Source of the DNA: Phoenix dactylifera
Lineage: Eukaryota > Streptophyta > Magnoliopsida > Arecales > Arecaceae
Direction: 5' to 3'
Assembly: GCF_009389715.1 (NCBI RefSeq)
Contig: NW_024067666.1
Location: 1,591,001-1,655,000 of the forward strand
Length of the DNA stretch: 64,000 bases
Below the pieces are notes generated by a model, which was not told the DNA's origin, ran no database searches, and saw only the letters and a program-made list of their open reading frames with translations. Below, one piece after another: positions 1-12,322 of this stretch; position 1 is the first letter of the stretch; every line of letters begins with the position of its first letter. Made by a program: the position numbers and the translations under genes.

Positions 1-3000
1 GAACAAGTATTACTTGAAACACCTACAGGCCTCCCAGAGGGGCTACAATGCAAAATAGAGTCGACGATATGTCTGAGAAATTAAAGAGCCGTAGGAACCA
101 TGCAAAGTTCAAAGGATGGCATAAAAGTGATGCTGAAAGCTTACAACTTAGGCAATATACTTTAATGTATGCTAATTTAACTAGATGATTGATAAAGCCT
201 GTCAGAAACAAACATATATAGTTTTTAAAAGATTAAACAAACTACCAAATTAAAAGATTATTTCTTGAAAGTTCAACGTATCAAGCCACCCACTATACAG
301 CGGAGGTAAATTTAACTTATAATATAATTAAAATCTAAAAGTACTGAACCTGTTAAATAAATTAATGCTGATATTACTAGTTCTGAAAGGAAATGGGAAG
401 CTACCTGCACATTGAAAAGTCACCAAGGGGCAATTTTATGTAATTTTTTTTTTTTTGTTTTTTTTCACCAGAAGTGAATGTGGGCAAGCAAATTGAAGTA
501 AAATGAATGCCTCTAATGCATATGTAAAGTATATCAGCACAAACTACTCCTGTTAATAAGCACAGTAAATGATGATACTTTGATTGATAATAACAGCTCT
601 TAAGCAATATATTTTCTGGAAAATATCGCATTTAGTTTTTTTAAACAACAATACTGATATTTTTTGAGGATGCAATTATAGCAGAAGTAGACCCCTAATA
701 AGTCAAAGAATATTAATAAAAAAAAGTTCTATAAAAAATTCTATAGATTTATGGTGCAGAATTTTGAAGTGATAACATCAACATTGGCTCCACATTAGAG
801 ATAATTCAAAAAGAATTTGTGGTTGAAAGAAAAATGTGCAAAGTTTCAAAGAAGTTTGTGAGGAAAGTGGAAAAATAAATGCGTGCCTCAATCAAAACAA
901 GCAAAAGCATCGCCCAGGATCATTCATCCATGGCAAGACATGAAGGATTGAGTCTTTTTTCCTTTTCAGAAAACCTATCCATATGCAGATATGAAAACCT
1001 CTAGCAACCATGTCAAGATGCAAGATCAGCAAATAACAGTCTAAAATAAGTTAGACTAAAAATTTGGAAAAAAAGAAAACAGTTTGAAATGATTAGTTGG
1101 ACAAAGAGTAATTAAAATCAAGTAGAGAGTATATGGGACGAGAGACTAAGAATGCCATGCTTTAGTTTAGAAAAATCAAGCTCCTGATCGCATTTGGGAG
1201 CTTATTCAAGAACGAGGTGTTCTCATCCTTGAGGGCTGCTCATGTCCTAACTTTCCCATTGTTTGGGAGCCACAAGGAGCTTGTATATTCATCCTCATGT
1301 TCAGGTTTGATGTGAAATCTCCCCTCATATCTTTAATTTTTTTCTCTACATAGTGAAAGAGACTACCTTTGTATTGTTTTCACATGATGCAAGCCCATAG
1401 TTTGGTCGAACCCCATAAATCTCGAAATCTTTTGTAGTATGATTGTCTCTTTCATGGTACAACCGTTTCTATTATGATTTTTTCTGCTTTTGTTGTTCTA
1501 GTTGTATTGCCAATCCATCAATACCTAAATGCTCTCATGTTGTGTAGAAAGACCTCAAACAAATTGTTTGATAGATCCTTGCACTTTGTAAGCAACCAAA
1601 AAAAATCTTGGCCATCTTCTTGTATCAACCGTGGAGCTTTGGTAATAATATTGGCCTTTTAACCATTTGCAGCTTGCTAATGTTCCTCACGGTGAGACTC
1701 GCTTGCAAGCACTGGAAGATGGTATCCATAGAAGTCGACCAACACTAGAGCTAATCATGAATGTCAAATTTTAAATAAGCTCGGCCTGAAGCCCAACTAA
1801 AAATAAATGGAGTTTAGACCCGAGGCTCGGTCTATGATTAGCTCTAGCTAATACTCAAGCAAGGGACAAAATTTAAATTGTTCGCGATCAATTAATCACT
1901 GGGCTTCAAAGTTGGCCATGCAAAAGCATAACTCATCACCTATCCTCCATCAAAAAGTCATTCCATTAGTATCCACCATCCAAGATATGATAAGCTTTAA
2001 GCTGACAGATTATGTACAGTTGATGTAACTGATAAATATCCCTACTAAGATAAACTCTTCTGATACATGGAAGCTAGGCTTTTAAAGCAATTTGCTTACA
2101 TAGAAAGTGGAACAGTTCCTACATTTCCATCACTCGAAAAGGTTGGCAATCGCTCCATGGCAGCATCTATCCCCCCAACAAATTAAACACACACACACAC
2201 AAAAAGAAAAAAAGTAGGAAAAAAAAACAATAACCTACATCAAGTGCTCCAAAAAGCTATTTTGTCTCTTCCATTTTGGTGTAATTTTGCTCTGAAAGAA
2301 AAAAAATATAAGCTCAAGCTAAAACTCATACTTTACTCAGGGCTTTAGCTTTACTGTGAAACTCACGCTCAAGCTAGAGCTCAAGCAATAGCAATGTTTT
2401 GATTTTTATCGAAAGAGTCGGTCTCGAGCAAAGCAAAGCTGCAGCTTGCTCTTATGTGAGATGTCCTAACCTGCTACTGCTTCCGAGTATACACAAGAAG
2501 GCAGAAACAAGGAACAGTAGAGATGTTCTCCTAACGTGGAGAAATAAACGAAAAACTACTGACATTTTACATGCGCATATATTTGGAAAAAAAAAATCAA
2601 GATAAGAGGTGATCTTTTGTCTTCCATCTTCAACGCATGCATTTGGTGATCCCTTGCCGCTGGGTTTGATTTCGGATTCCAAAGCTTTTTTTTCCCTAAG
2701 AACAGACTATTAAAAGTTCAAAAGAAATTTTGAGATGCCATGAGATGAACGTGACTTTTGCATTATGTCGTGGAGATTCCTTCCTTTGCGGTTTGTTCCA
2801 TTCTATGTTGCGTGAACGGTGAACGGTAGGTGGTGCGCGGATTCCAACCGTACAAAGCTTCCGTTGGCTATCACGTGTGAATTGCACGTGAAGAACCATA
2901 AAATGATTGGCTAGTCTGGAACGATGGGTCATGGGACTCCCGCGCATGGGCATGGTCACAGTTGAAGTCATGATGGACACGGGGTTAAAGCCAGACAAGT

Positions 3001-3320
3001 ATAGATTAGTTCGAAAGGGAAAAAAAAATGAAAAAAGAAAGAAAGGAAGGAAGAAAGAAAAAGTTCACAATTTAGGCCTGACATGAGCCATGCATAAGTG
3101 TGGACCGTTTGAGTCTGAATGTGAAATATGGATCAATTTATGGCACACTTAAGCTAGATGGAAACTGTTTGCAATATTTTTATGTGCCATTAGTTAAATA
3201 AATATAAGGTTCCAAAAGTGGTTGGTAGATCAACATCAAGTTGGCCCTTCATGATGGAACTGGTTTAGATGATATGGAGCAAAGTGTTGCATCATGCGGC
3301 TCCAAAAAAATAAAAATAAA

Positions 3321-3350
3321 AATATAATAATAATAATAATAATAATAAAA
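3321..3350. repeat. (AAT)n microsatellite
   Basis: About eight AAT/TAA units in a row within A-rich sequence. Confidence 0.85.
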
Positions 3351-4026
3351 GAATATTGTGTTACTAGTTTCACTTGTAACTATGGTCTGTGCCCATAATT
3401 ATGGCTTATGTTAAATGATATGCATTTCATGCTAGTTAGTAATTAAGTGCTATTTCACCCTCAATTAAGAAAGGTGCCATTCAATCATCAATGGTTCCAC
3501 AATGCACAGAATGACTAGTGATTGAAGTTGGCTTGAATTGGAGAGCTTACGAACTCATGACAAAATATTGCTACCAAGTATGCATATAACTCTGGTTAAG
3601 AAAATTTATCTTCGATGAACAAATGGCGGATTGATCTTGGGAAGTATTCTGACCTTCACATGAGGGCAATGGGAGGGCCCATGGAATGGAGTAAGGATGC
3701 AAGCGAAACTTCGAGATTCACGCCAACTCAAACCATGTAATTCTCTGATCACCGGGTTTACTGTTTGCTCATGTTTTTTTTGGTGTTTGGTTGATGGATA
3801 AAAATAGCCAAAGTGACAAAATTGAAGCCATAAATTTCATCATTTCCTTGGTGGAGCTACATGCCAAGGTCTGGATTGGATCAACCATCTTGTTGTCATC
3901 CAACCCATAATGGCGTAATTTGCCCATCAACTTAGTGAATGGCACTGAACTAGCAATACCAATAAGTATGAACTAGTCCAATCTGCAAAACTATTCTTTC
4001 AAAAATATTATCTCAGTTACCTCCAA

Positions 4027-4029
<3 letters not shown>

Positions 4030-4087
<58 letters not shown>
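4030..4087. repeat. (AT)n microsatellite
   Basis: An uninterrupted run of about 28 AT dinucleotides. Such runs slip readily, so the length is probably variable. Confidence 0.95.
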
Positions 4088-4088
<1 letters not shown>

Positions 4089-4300
4089 CCAATATCTTTA
4101 ACTTTTAACATCAATATTTTCTCAAAAACTTTAGCATGAACAAAATTTAATAATTATGACCGAAAATTCAGTGATCCAGAACATGGCGAATCTCAGAAAA
4201 ATAATTGACGGAAGCATACAAACATCCACAATATCCATGGAAGAATAATAGACAGAATACAGCATATCACAAATACTTTCCCCTAGTTTAAGCGAAGCTT

Positions 4301-4699
4301 CTACTTATCATCATACATGAAGTCATTAAAACACCCACCTCCGCTCTTCTTCCCCTTCCCCTTCCTCCTCCCCCTCTGGCGTCTTCCAAGCCCGCCGGCC
4401 TCACGCCGGGCGTTCCCATCGTCGTACATCAGCGGCACGTCCTTGGCCTCGTCGCGGTCGTCGTCCGTGTCGATGTTGATGCAGGAGCACCGCTCCAACG
4501 ATGCGAAGAAGGCGGCGGCGACGCCGTTCCCGACCCATGTGGCCACGCGGTCGATCCTCCCACAGCCTGCAGGCTGCCCATGGCCCGGCGGAGATCGCCG
4601 CACCCGGGGCCCGGCCGAGCAGCCCCTTAGGCTGAAGAAGCTGACGCACCTTGGGCTTTGCGAGGAGGCGGTGGTGGTAGGCATGAGCACAGGATCCAA
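4301..4699 (-). CDS. Small conserved-looking plant protein of unknown function
   Basis: A 132-residue single-exon frame. It is GC-rich in a stretch of AT-rich DNA, which supports real coding. The core at residues 48-76 reads [20 protein letters not shown] then LERCSCINI. It is followed by an acidic run ([17 protein letters not shown], 78-94) and a basic Gly/Arg/Lys tail (99-122). The core could form a short amphipathic or membrane-touching helix; there is no signal peptide. I recall similar short uncharacterised plant proteins with the [11 protein letters not shown] core but cannot name the family. Met1 and Met6 are both possible starts; the conserved part begins after either. A second frame on the opposite strand overlaps it and has no recognisable motif. 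Confidence 0.6.
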   Translation of the reverse strand: MDPVLMPTTTASSQSPRCVSFFSLRGCSAGPRVRRSPPGHGQPAGCGRIDRVATWVGNGVAAAFFASLERCSCINIDTDDDRDEAKDVPLMYDDGNARREAGGLGRRQRGRRKGKGKKSGGGCFNDFMYDDK

Positions 4700-4776
4700 A
4701 AGAAAAGCTTGGAGAGGGGATTGCCAAAGAGAACCTGCCTTTGGTTTATTAAAAAGCCCTCATGCAATTCCCATCA

Positions 4777-4785
4777 CATATAGTT
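4777..4785 (-). promoter_or_regulatory. Candidate TATA box for the small minus-strand gene
   Basis: On the minus strand the sequence reads AACTATATG, about 80 bases upstream of the start codon at 4,699. A second AT-rich stretch (TTTTTAATAAACC) lies nearer the gene. The assignment rests on position and sequence only. Confidence 0.35.
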
Positions 4786-4887
4786 GGAAAAGTTTCTCGT
4801 TTCCAGGGTTGCCCCTTGGGCCTAAAATGATTTACGGGCAGGGTTTCTTAACTGAATGCTAAAGAGTCCCTACTGAAGCAGGGAGGG

Positions 4888-5028
4888 TATTCTTTGTCGG
4901 CCGAACCTATTTTTTTCCGAAATTTTTTAAAAGCATCAGCATTCTTTGTCATAGAAAAAAAATTGCCGACACTACTATCTAGTGTCGGCAATATAGAGTT
5001 AGCAATTAGGATTTTTGTTGTAGCGTAA
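4888..5028. mobile_element. Remnant of a CACTA-like DNA transposon end
   Basis: Several copies of a TGTCGGC-type motif occur here, two of them forming a perfect inverted pair at 4,962-4,973 and 4,981-4,992. The segment ends in TTTTTGTTGTAGCG, close to the usual CACTA end TTTTNTTGTAGTG. CACTA transposons carry short subterminal repeats of this kind in both orientations. No partner end was found, so only a fragment remains. Confidence 0.45.
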
Positions 5029-5129
5029 AGTAGAGAGGATATTTGGATTCTTACAAGTAGAAACTTTTCATGTTCCTTGTTTGTAAAAACTTCTTACAAA
5101 TATGGCATGAGGATCCGCTTTCTTTTGCA

Positions 5130-5375
5130 TAGATAGGATTGGGTTTGGGTTGTATATTTCGAAAGAAAAATTGAACTTTTTTTATGATTTTGACAATTGG
5201 ATTGCATTCGGCTGCTGCATAAATCTCAAAACACTTCTTCTACTCTTTCATTCATCCATCTGCATAGATCTCAAAGAGACCATTGCATGATCCAACAATA
5301 GATTTGCATGAAAAAAAGGTGAATTCTTCTTTCGTGCGAAAGATACAACTCCTTTTTGTATAAAATTAGCTTCCT
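5130..5375. repeat. Dispersed repeat, single copy of the family arrayed at 33.3 kb
   Basis: The order of blocks (GGTTGTAT, TTCATTCATCCATC, a GATCCAACAATAG-like block, AGGTGAA, AAAGATACAAC) matches the units at 33,285-33,720. The family is unknown. Low-complexity AT-rich DNA with no gene runs from here to 6,690. Confidence 0.5.
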
Positions 5376-6689
5376 TCGAAATTTGCATATTTGTCATCCA
5401 TAGCTTTGTAAATATGGATCTTGTGAACCATGCAACCTATATATTAACCTCATCCCAGACTTAAGACCATATTTGGATGGGAAGCAAATGGGCGAGGTCT
5501 ATTTCGAACAACCTAGGGTGTAAAAGCAACTCCCCTAAATAATCACTACGATATCATATCGTGGATCATCAAGAATTAATATGACACTAGGTTTTGTTCT
5601 CCATTAAACTCAATATAATTATCTTATAGTGATGAAAAGTAATTAAAGTGTTCATCTTCATATTTTTCCTTGAAAAATTATCCTTTTATTTTTTGAAGAA
5701 AGATCTCTGAATGCTTCTCCTATGTTAAATGACTCTGCACATAATGGGATGAAGAAATTTGCCAGAATTGTTATTGTTTGAGAGACAAGAGTCCAATGGG
5801 CCAATCAGATGAAGCCCAACCATTCAACTAAGGCCCTACCTAACGTTTCAATTAAATAAGAACTGATCAAAAAGAATGATGGAGTGTCTCGTAATTATGT
5901 GAAAAGGGTAATCTTTGCACTATAATGCAACTATATAGCCAAGAATTTTTTCATCTTTAAAGATATATAAACACAGCCCTTGGCGCTAAAACACTCTTTC
6001 TTTCGATCCGGACCAACTTCAGCTGCAAAAGGAGAATATAATAAAGCAAAGTGTTTGGTTGGCTGATTTTTTTTTTTTTTTGAACTAAAACATTTTTTCT
6101 ACAAATCAAATATATAATATCTGAAAAAAAATTAATCTGATTTTTTATCTAAAAGCTTAAATATATATTTTTTAAAAAATATTTAATTTTCAGTTAGTGC
6201 GCACTTTTTTCCGTATTTCACGTGAGAATCTTCTTTTTTATAAAATATAAAAACTTATTTCAATCTTTTTTAAAAAAAATCAAATATGTGATATTTTTTA
6301 TTTTTTGTTAGTTATATTTTCTCGGCCTTCTCTTTTTCTATCGGGCCAAATGAGTTATTAATGTATCAAATTCTCGGATACAATAATTCTTTTTCTTTTT
6401 TTTTGTTTTTGTTGCCATCGTTATTATTCTTTGGATAAAACGCACTGACATGATGAGACCCAAAGGCAAAGGTCTTCGTCATCATTGGTTGGACCAACTT
6501 CTCACGTTGGTAAGGGTGCTGTCGTCTCTAAAAAGAATCCAGCTTTTTAGACGCTAGCTTTTCCTTCTCATGCTCGCATGCTTGTTGCTCGGTTCCTTTA
6601 GACCTGCACCGCGGAATGAACGTTGTTCTTCACCAAGGGTTCACCTTCCGGCTTTCTCAAAGTCAACTACGGTAGATTAATACTAAATG

Positions 6690-7172
6690 AAGGCACAACA
6701 AATAAAGCAAATTTTATTATTAAGAATCCAAATTTTAGAATTGCAGCAGCAGATGGCTATTAGTTATTTGATTGCACAATTTTCGGTGCGGAGTTGAGGG
6801 CTGCTTGGATAGGCCTTCAATATTTTCGGCGTGTGCTACTAGCTAGTTCCACCATCATTAAGGGTGACTCGGCTATGATCATTAACTGAATCTAGGGAAG
6901 ATCGAGGGTCGTTGCCAACAACCATCTATTGCTTTAAGACATTTAGTTGATGATGAGAGATGGAGGGATTGTCCAAGCTAAGCATATGTTTAGAGAGGTG
7001 AATGGAGCTACAGAGTCAGTGGCTACCTACGTGGCCAACCACGCCAGTAGCACCGTGCGAGTGGAGGATGGGGAGCTGCCTCAGAAGCTTCATGATATTC
7101 TGTTTTTCGACTTTATTGGATGTATCCGTATATATTGTATAAATTATTCAGCTAAAAAAAAATCAAAAAAAC
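6690..7172 (+). mobile_element. 5'-truncated LINE (L1-type), RNase H tail
   Basis: Translation gives pieces of the RNase H domain that ends plant L1-type LINE ORF2: GAELRAAWIGLQYFRR, then IIKGDSAMIIN (a GDS catalytic-site motif), then a stretch ending in REVNGATESVATYVANHAS. The order and spacing match the family. The sequence has in-frame stops, including just after the GDS block, so it is dead. It ends in an A-rich tail at about 7,151-7,170, as target-primed insertion predicts. No complete reverse transcriptase is present. Confidence 0.65.
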
Positions 7173-7575
7173 GCTCCCGTCTACGCAGCCTCAGTTTGGT
7201 TAAGTGTAGGAGGTTTCGAGCTGAGTTTTCCCACGTGTTGGGATTACGTGGTCGCTTGTCGGTTTAATTAGTTCTGCATGCACGAAAGTATATGTATATG
7301 ACAAGGAATGCAATTTATATGCATCATGAGTTTAAAAAATATTTATTTATTTAGTAATTTTGCTAGATGGAGAGAAAGGAACTTGCATTCAAACTACAAT
7401 ATTCTAATCCAAACATCCATATGCGTACCATTCTAGATTGAACTAAAAGTGCCTGAGTTCAACTAAAGATATTCTAGATTCGATCTAAAAGCTTCCTCGA
7501 GGCAGAGGAAGGGTGCGATGTTCAGAGGCTATATGCATAATTTGATTGGTTTTGAGAATGATGTTAGGAATATTC

Positions 7576-7893
7576 ACTACAAAATTAAAATTTTAGCAAC
7601 AAGTTTATAATCGTAAATAATATTTGTCTTTAAAAACAGTTTGAATATATAGGGATGAAAAAAAATTATATATAGAAAATAGTATACCTCCAAGGGTAAA
7701 AATTATTTCTTAACAAATTTATTTTTGTATATAACTTTTCTAGTATCAAAATATATCACTAAACTTTTACCGGGTGGCTATAAAAAAAATTCTCTTTTTT
7801 ACCGCTAATCTATTTCGATGAAAATTTTAAAAATAATTTTATTATTTTTAATGGTTAATTCTTTGCCCCTAAAAGTTTATATTGTTGAAGTGA
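7576..7893. mobile_element. Possible non-autonomous CACTA-like element
   Basis: The left edge reads CACTACAAAATTAAAATTTT, like a CACTA terminus. A degenerate complement, ATTGTTGAAGTG, occurs about 315 bases later. The interior is AT-rich and non-coding. No clear target duplication was found, so the right border is uncertain. Confidence 0.3.
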
Positions 7894-8011
7894 TATTATA
7901 ATACTGATACTATTTACAAGTGCATTTTAGGATTTCTAGGGGCACTTGAAAGCGATCATAGTTCAAATATAAATTAAATTCTCTTTTATATTACATTTTT
8001 TGTGCTCAAAC

Positions 8012-8418
8012 TATGAGGTGCTGTGTAGCCGTATGTGCATTTAGTCTCACATCAGCTATACTCAGGATAGATCTTGGATATTTATATAAGACTATGAAAT
8101 CTAAGTTCTTAGATACTTATACAAGACTGAGATCTAGTTATTCTTTTTGAGTGAGATTTTGAGTAATTAGAAATGATATCAGAGGGGAGCCCCATTCATG
8201 GACCATACATACTTGCCAAAAGTACTGCAGCATGGGCTCATTTGGTTGTTATAGACTGATCGTAGGACTTAAACAAAAAGAGTATGTGAGGACCTGTACG
8301 GATATTTATATAGTCCCTTATCAGCTATATCCTAAATAGATCTTGGGCACGTATACAGGATTAAAAAGTCCAACCTACTGGTTACCTTTTTTATTGGTGA
8401 GATTCTGAATTGTCATGC
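8012..8418 (+). mobile_element. Miniature LTR retrotransposon (TRIM-like), old
   Basis: Two related terminal repeats of about 135-160 bases (about 8,012-8,171 and 8,284-8,416) share blocks such as TCAGCTATA and ATAGATCTTGG. They flank only about 110 bases of interior. Just inside the left repeat, TGATATCAGAGG matches the initiator-tRNA-Met primer site TGGTATCAGAGC. There is no room for gag or pol. The repeats are widely diverged, so the insertion is ancient; it is a broken fossil. Confidence 0.55.
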
Positions 8419-8419
8419 A

Positions 8420-10929
8420 AACCATACACTAATCATTAGCACTAAAGGCATATGATAGATATTGTTCAGCTGAATTTGGATAGCATTGCTTAATAACCAA
8501 GGATTTGGCCCTTCTGCCTACGTTTGCAACCATGTTCATATTGGCTCGCTTTGGCTTATATTTTACAAGCATATAAGGGTCGTCGCATGGTTAAGCCTAA
8601 AAAGGCCACTGGTTTTCCCCACTCATCCACTCCTTGATCATTAAGGACGTTATATGAATTGGAGTCATCATTTGCAATCCCATCAATGAACTTAGGCAAC
8701 AGTCACAAGGAAAAAATAAAGCAAGAGAGAACATTATCTGTGCTTTGACAAGACGGAAAATGGATTGGTAATCAAAGGTCGGGACCCCTAGTTGCTATTG
8801 GCCGTCTCAAATTTTGTGTGTCCACAAGAGTATAATTAGATAGCAGAACTTCTCTCCACCAGAATAGACAGGGAGTTGTCATCATAATGACATTAAAATG
8901 ATGAACATTTCTTTTCAACTTCGTACCTAAGCTAGCCGATTGGATGCAGTGCATTCAATGGCAACATAGTATGTAAGAGAGATTGGTTGCTTCGATTTTT
9001 TTCTTTTCAATGAAAATAAGGAAACAAAGTATGTTGTTATATAAGAGTTTTATATTAGAGAGTTTTGTCCAAATAACAAGCATTGCTAATCATTCGTTCT
9101 TCTTTTTTTCTTCCAAAAAAGTATGTGGCTGTCAAAACCTTACAATATATCATCGGGTGAAAAGCTTCTTTGTTGTTTTTAATTTACAATAGTTGCATAA
9201 GAAATATATACATCTAAGTAAGGAGGGAAGGTGTCATCGATTATTTTATAGATTGATAGAATTACTACCATGTCAAAAACCCTTGAGAAAATGTTATCCA
9301 AAAGTTGAAAAATGAGCTCTTCTCCCACCAGAGAAGAGGTGCAACCGCTAGAACAATGAGGGATATGCCCTTCACTTTGAAGCTCGCTAGACTTTACCAT
9401 CTATGTATAATGTATTGGCCTACAATATATTGAAGAGCAAATACACCCAAAAAAATATTAGAGGGCAAAGAATAAAAAAAAAATTCTGAACTGAAGATTT
9501 TAAAGGCTTATTGAAATTTATTGAGACCATCAATTATAGTTAAGGTTTCAAACCTAGGTCAGTATACGAAGCCAAAGTGATTTTTATCAATTAAAATTGA
9601 ATAACTAAACATGGCATTTGATGTCATTAGATACTATGCATGTTGACTTACCAAAAACTGAAGAAATTGATAATCGTAAGCATTCAAACAAATCTACAAT
9701 AATTGTTTGGGCTACATTTCTCTAGTTAGCGACGAGATTTTGGGTTGAATTCTTGGACGGTGCATCTTCAAAAATTTGAACTTGGTTAATTATATTGCAA
9801 GCAAATCTTCTCCCTCTCTCTCTCAAAAAAAGAGAGTAAGATTGTGGTCATAGCTCAACTTTTTTTTTTTGAGAAAAAGATAGCTCGACATTTTTGGCTT
9901 TGATTATTAGAATCTTTTGATTGGTTGTGTTTGCACTGGAATATAATTGGCTCTATTGACCACTGAGAAGAATTCATTTTCATTGATCGTAAACTGCATA
10001 TAATCTACCTTGAAATGTATGGTTTTTCATTGCAAGATGTATACTAATAAAAGACAACAATAGAAATCCCCATGATGCCTTAGATTGTGGATGCCTATTT
10101 TATCCATCAACTAGTTCTTGCATGCACCATATGTCGACACTTGAACATGCATGCACTCTAGAAGATGAAAAGGGCTAGCTTAAATGTTCAATGCTTCTTG
10201 CTTTTATGCCTATGGTGATTGCGAACTTTCCAACGGCAAAATCAGTGAATAATTTAGCTCAGAGTAATGCTATGGTAACTTAAAAAATCATTCAAAATTC
10301 ACAATGTAAGTACAAAGGGAGCAATGCGAATACAACACACGGCTGAGTGATTTTTTGAGTTGCATTTTTTTTCTTAAAGTCCAAGGTCGAAAAGCAATGC
10401 CAATTTCATGGGTCGATACGGCTGTTAAACTTGACTCATACTTCTGACTGTAAGTTGGGCTGCTTTCATGGCTCATCTCAACAACAGTTCAAGAATGTGG
10501 CCTTGCATCAATCAATGGCCAATGCTTAGTTCTTTGAATCCTTAAGGGCCTCTCTCTCTCAATCGATTCTATCTACCTCCTTTGACCATATGCTCTCCTA
10601 AGATGGGTTACCTTGTCGGCTTGACACTGCCTGATGCCGAGGCTCAGAGAACGACATCAAGGGAGGACTTGGCTCTCTCTGATTCCAGAGGACAGAAATC
10701 CACGTACTCTTGTTTTCTTGGGGATGATTAATTCATCTGGTTCTTAAGGACCCTTGTTCACTTTTGCCCTGGTCCTCTTTGCCAAGTTGCTCTTTGACTG
10801 CCAAAAGTGCAGGGAGAGAATGGACCTCCCTGCAATGGAATCTTTTGTCCTCCATGGATTTTGAGAATGAGAGAATATTGCCCATTTGTTTTAATTCTTC
10901 CCCTTTTTTTATTAAAAAAATTAAAAAAA
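8420..10929. other. Gene-free AT-rich intergenic DNA
   Basis: No supported gene on either strand. Short T-runs and a short CT run near 9,813 are present, but no domain, splice-bounded frame or RNA gene was recognised. Confidence 0.6.
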
Positions 10930-11108
10930 AAAATTGGAGTATAGCATGCCATACCGAATCGAATCGGATAGTATGAAACGTATTGTACCATAACAGTTCG
11001 GTACCGATACTCGATATGAGTGGGTACCAAAAATATTTCACGCCATATTGTATGAATACTGTACTAATGTGAGACTGGTACGGGGTCGATACCGAAATTG
11101 CGAACCTT
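10930..11108. repeat. GGTACC-rich dispersed repeat fragment
   Basis: Contains repeated GGTACC and CGATACC/TACCGA motifs in both orientations (for example GTTCGGTACCGATACTCG near 10,997). It resembles the larger GC-rich island at 36,060-36,440 in vocabulary and is probably a decayed copy of the same family. Confidence 0.45.
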
Positions 11109-11109
11109 G

Positions 11110-12322
11110 CCTACTAGTAAATGCCCAATTTCCAATGTTCAAAACTTCCTTGTGAGTTGAATCATTCTCCTCATGACATAGGGCAAGTGTGCATGAAATG
11201 TGCACCCGGAACATTTTTCAAAATTAAAATATATGTTGACATTGATAGATTGGATCACAACCATCTATCCTTTGTGCATCTAACCTGCTCAATGCTAATC
11301 TTATAAACTATCAAAATTTAGAAAAATAAACCTTAATCAACCAATATCTGACTTAAGGAGGTATACATGCCCTTGAGAAGCCCATAACACACCAACAGGC
11401 CCAATTGGCGTTGTGGGCTGAAAGGGCCCAGCGTGAGAGAATATGCTGGAAGAATGAAATGACCCAGCTAATGTCTAATGCGCCCAACACGAAGAAGCTT
11501 ACTGACATTTGCTGAACGAGTTAAATAGTTATGCCTTAATTGGATCCTGCCTCAAAGTAATACATATCCAAATCCAAATAGAAATGCAAATTAGATGTTT
11601 TTATTCCTTTAGGGTTTTATGCTAAGGACCAAAAAACCCACCCTCATCCAGATTTCAGCCAGAATATCTACTGTCCTGTCCTGGCTATCTCAAAACGGAG
11701 AGAGAAAAAGAATAGCTCGACTTTGAGAAAAATGTTTTTTTCTTCTTCTTCTTCCCTATCTCCAAGAATTTTTCTTGACATTTGATAACCAAAAAGTTGC
11801 TTCATTTCAAATAAAAATGAAATTAAATAAATAGACTGAGAAAATTATTTTTTCATGGGAAGATTAAACATAGTCTAATCACTTTCACTAAATGGAAGAA
11901 CGAAAAACCAACATAGGTCGAACCAAAATAAAACGAAAATACAAATGAAAAAAAGGTTAAATCAAAAGCAACGAACCTTAAATTAGGCCCAGCTATTGTA
12001 CTGTATAATAAAATAGCTTCATCCATATAACGTTGCACATGATAACATGAAACACCTTCACATAAATAGAGCAAGAGTGTATGAAATTCAGTTTTTGAAG
12101 GAATAATTCTTTGGGGTTCAAAAATGCTTCATTAACAAATAATTACCGATAAATCACCAAGCAATTGAAACTTTGACATATGTTTAGTAACTAGATGATT
12201 GTATAATTTAGAAATTCTGACAATTTTTGGTGATCATCTACATAGGCTGTGGTTTAAGTGTCTCATGAAAACTATAGGCTCTCTCTCTCTCTGTATGTAG
12301 TTTACTTGAAGTTAGATTCTAA
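11110..12322. other. Gene-free intergenic DNA
   Basis: No coding frame with recognisable motifs. Contains a short CT microsatellite at about 12,279-12,292. Confidence 0.6.

Larger units (their letters stand above)
1..4268. other. Gene-free AT-rich intergenic DNA
   Basis: No open frame here looks coding on either strand; the short ones are AT-rich and lack family motifs. A GC-richer patch at about 2,760-2,990 carries two CACGTG boxes (2,872-2,877 and 2,885-2,890) and a doubled GTGAACG at about 2,813-2,826, but no gene follows it. A purine-rich run lies at about 3,018-3,062. Confidence 0.6.

Noticed and set aside
1748-1857. Inverted TAGAGCTAATCAT pair with a 70-base spacer
   Set aside because: A 13-14-base pair in AT-rich repeat-like DNA; not enough to define an element.
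4317-4862. 181-codon plus-strand frame over the small minus-strand gene
   Set aside because: Proline-rich start is the complement of a Gly/Lys-rich tail, and no motif is seen. The minus-strand reading has a coherent conserved-looking core.
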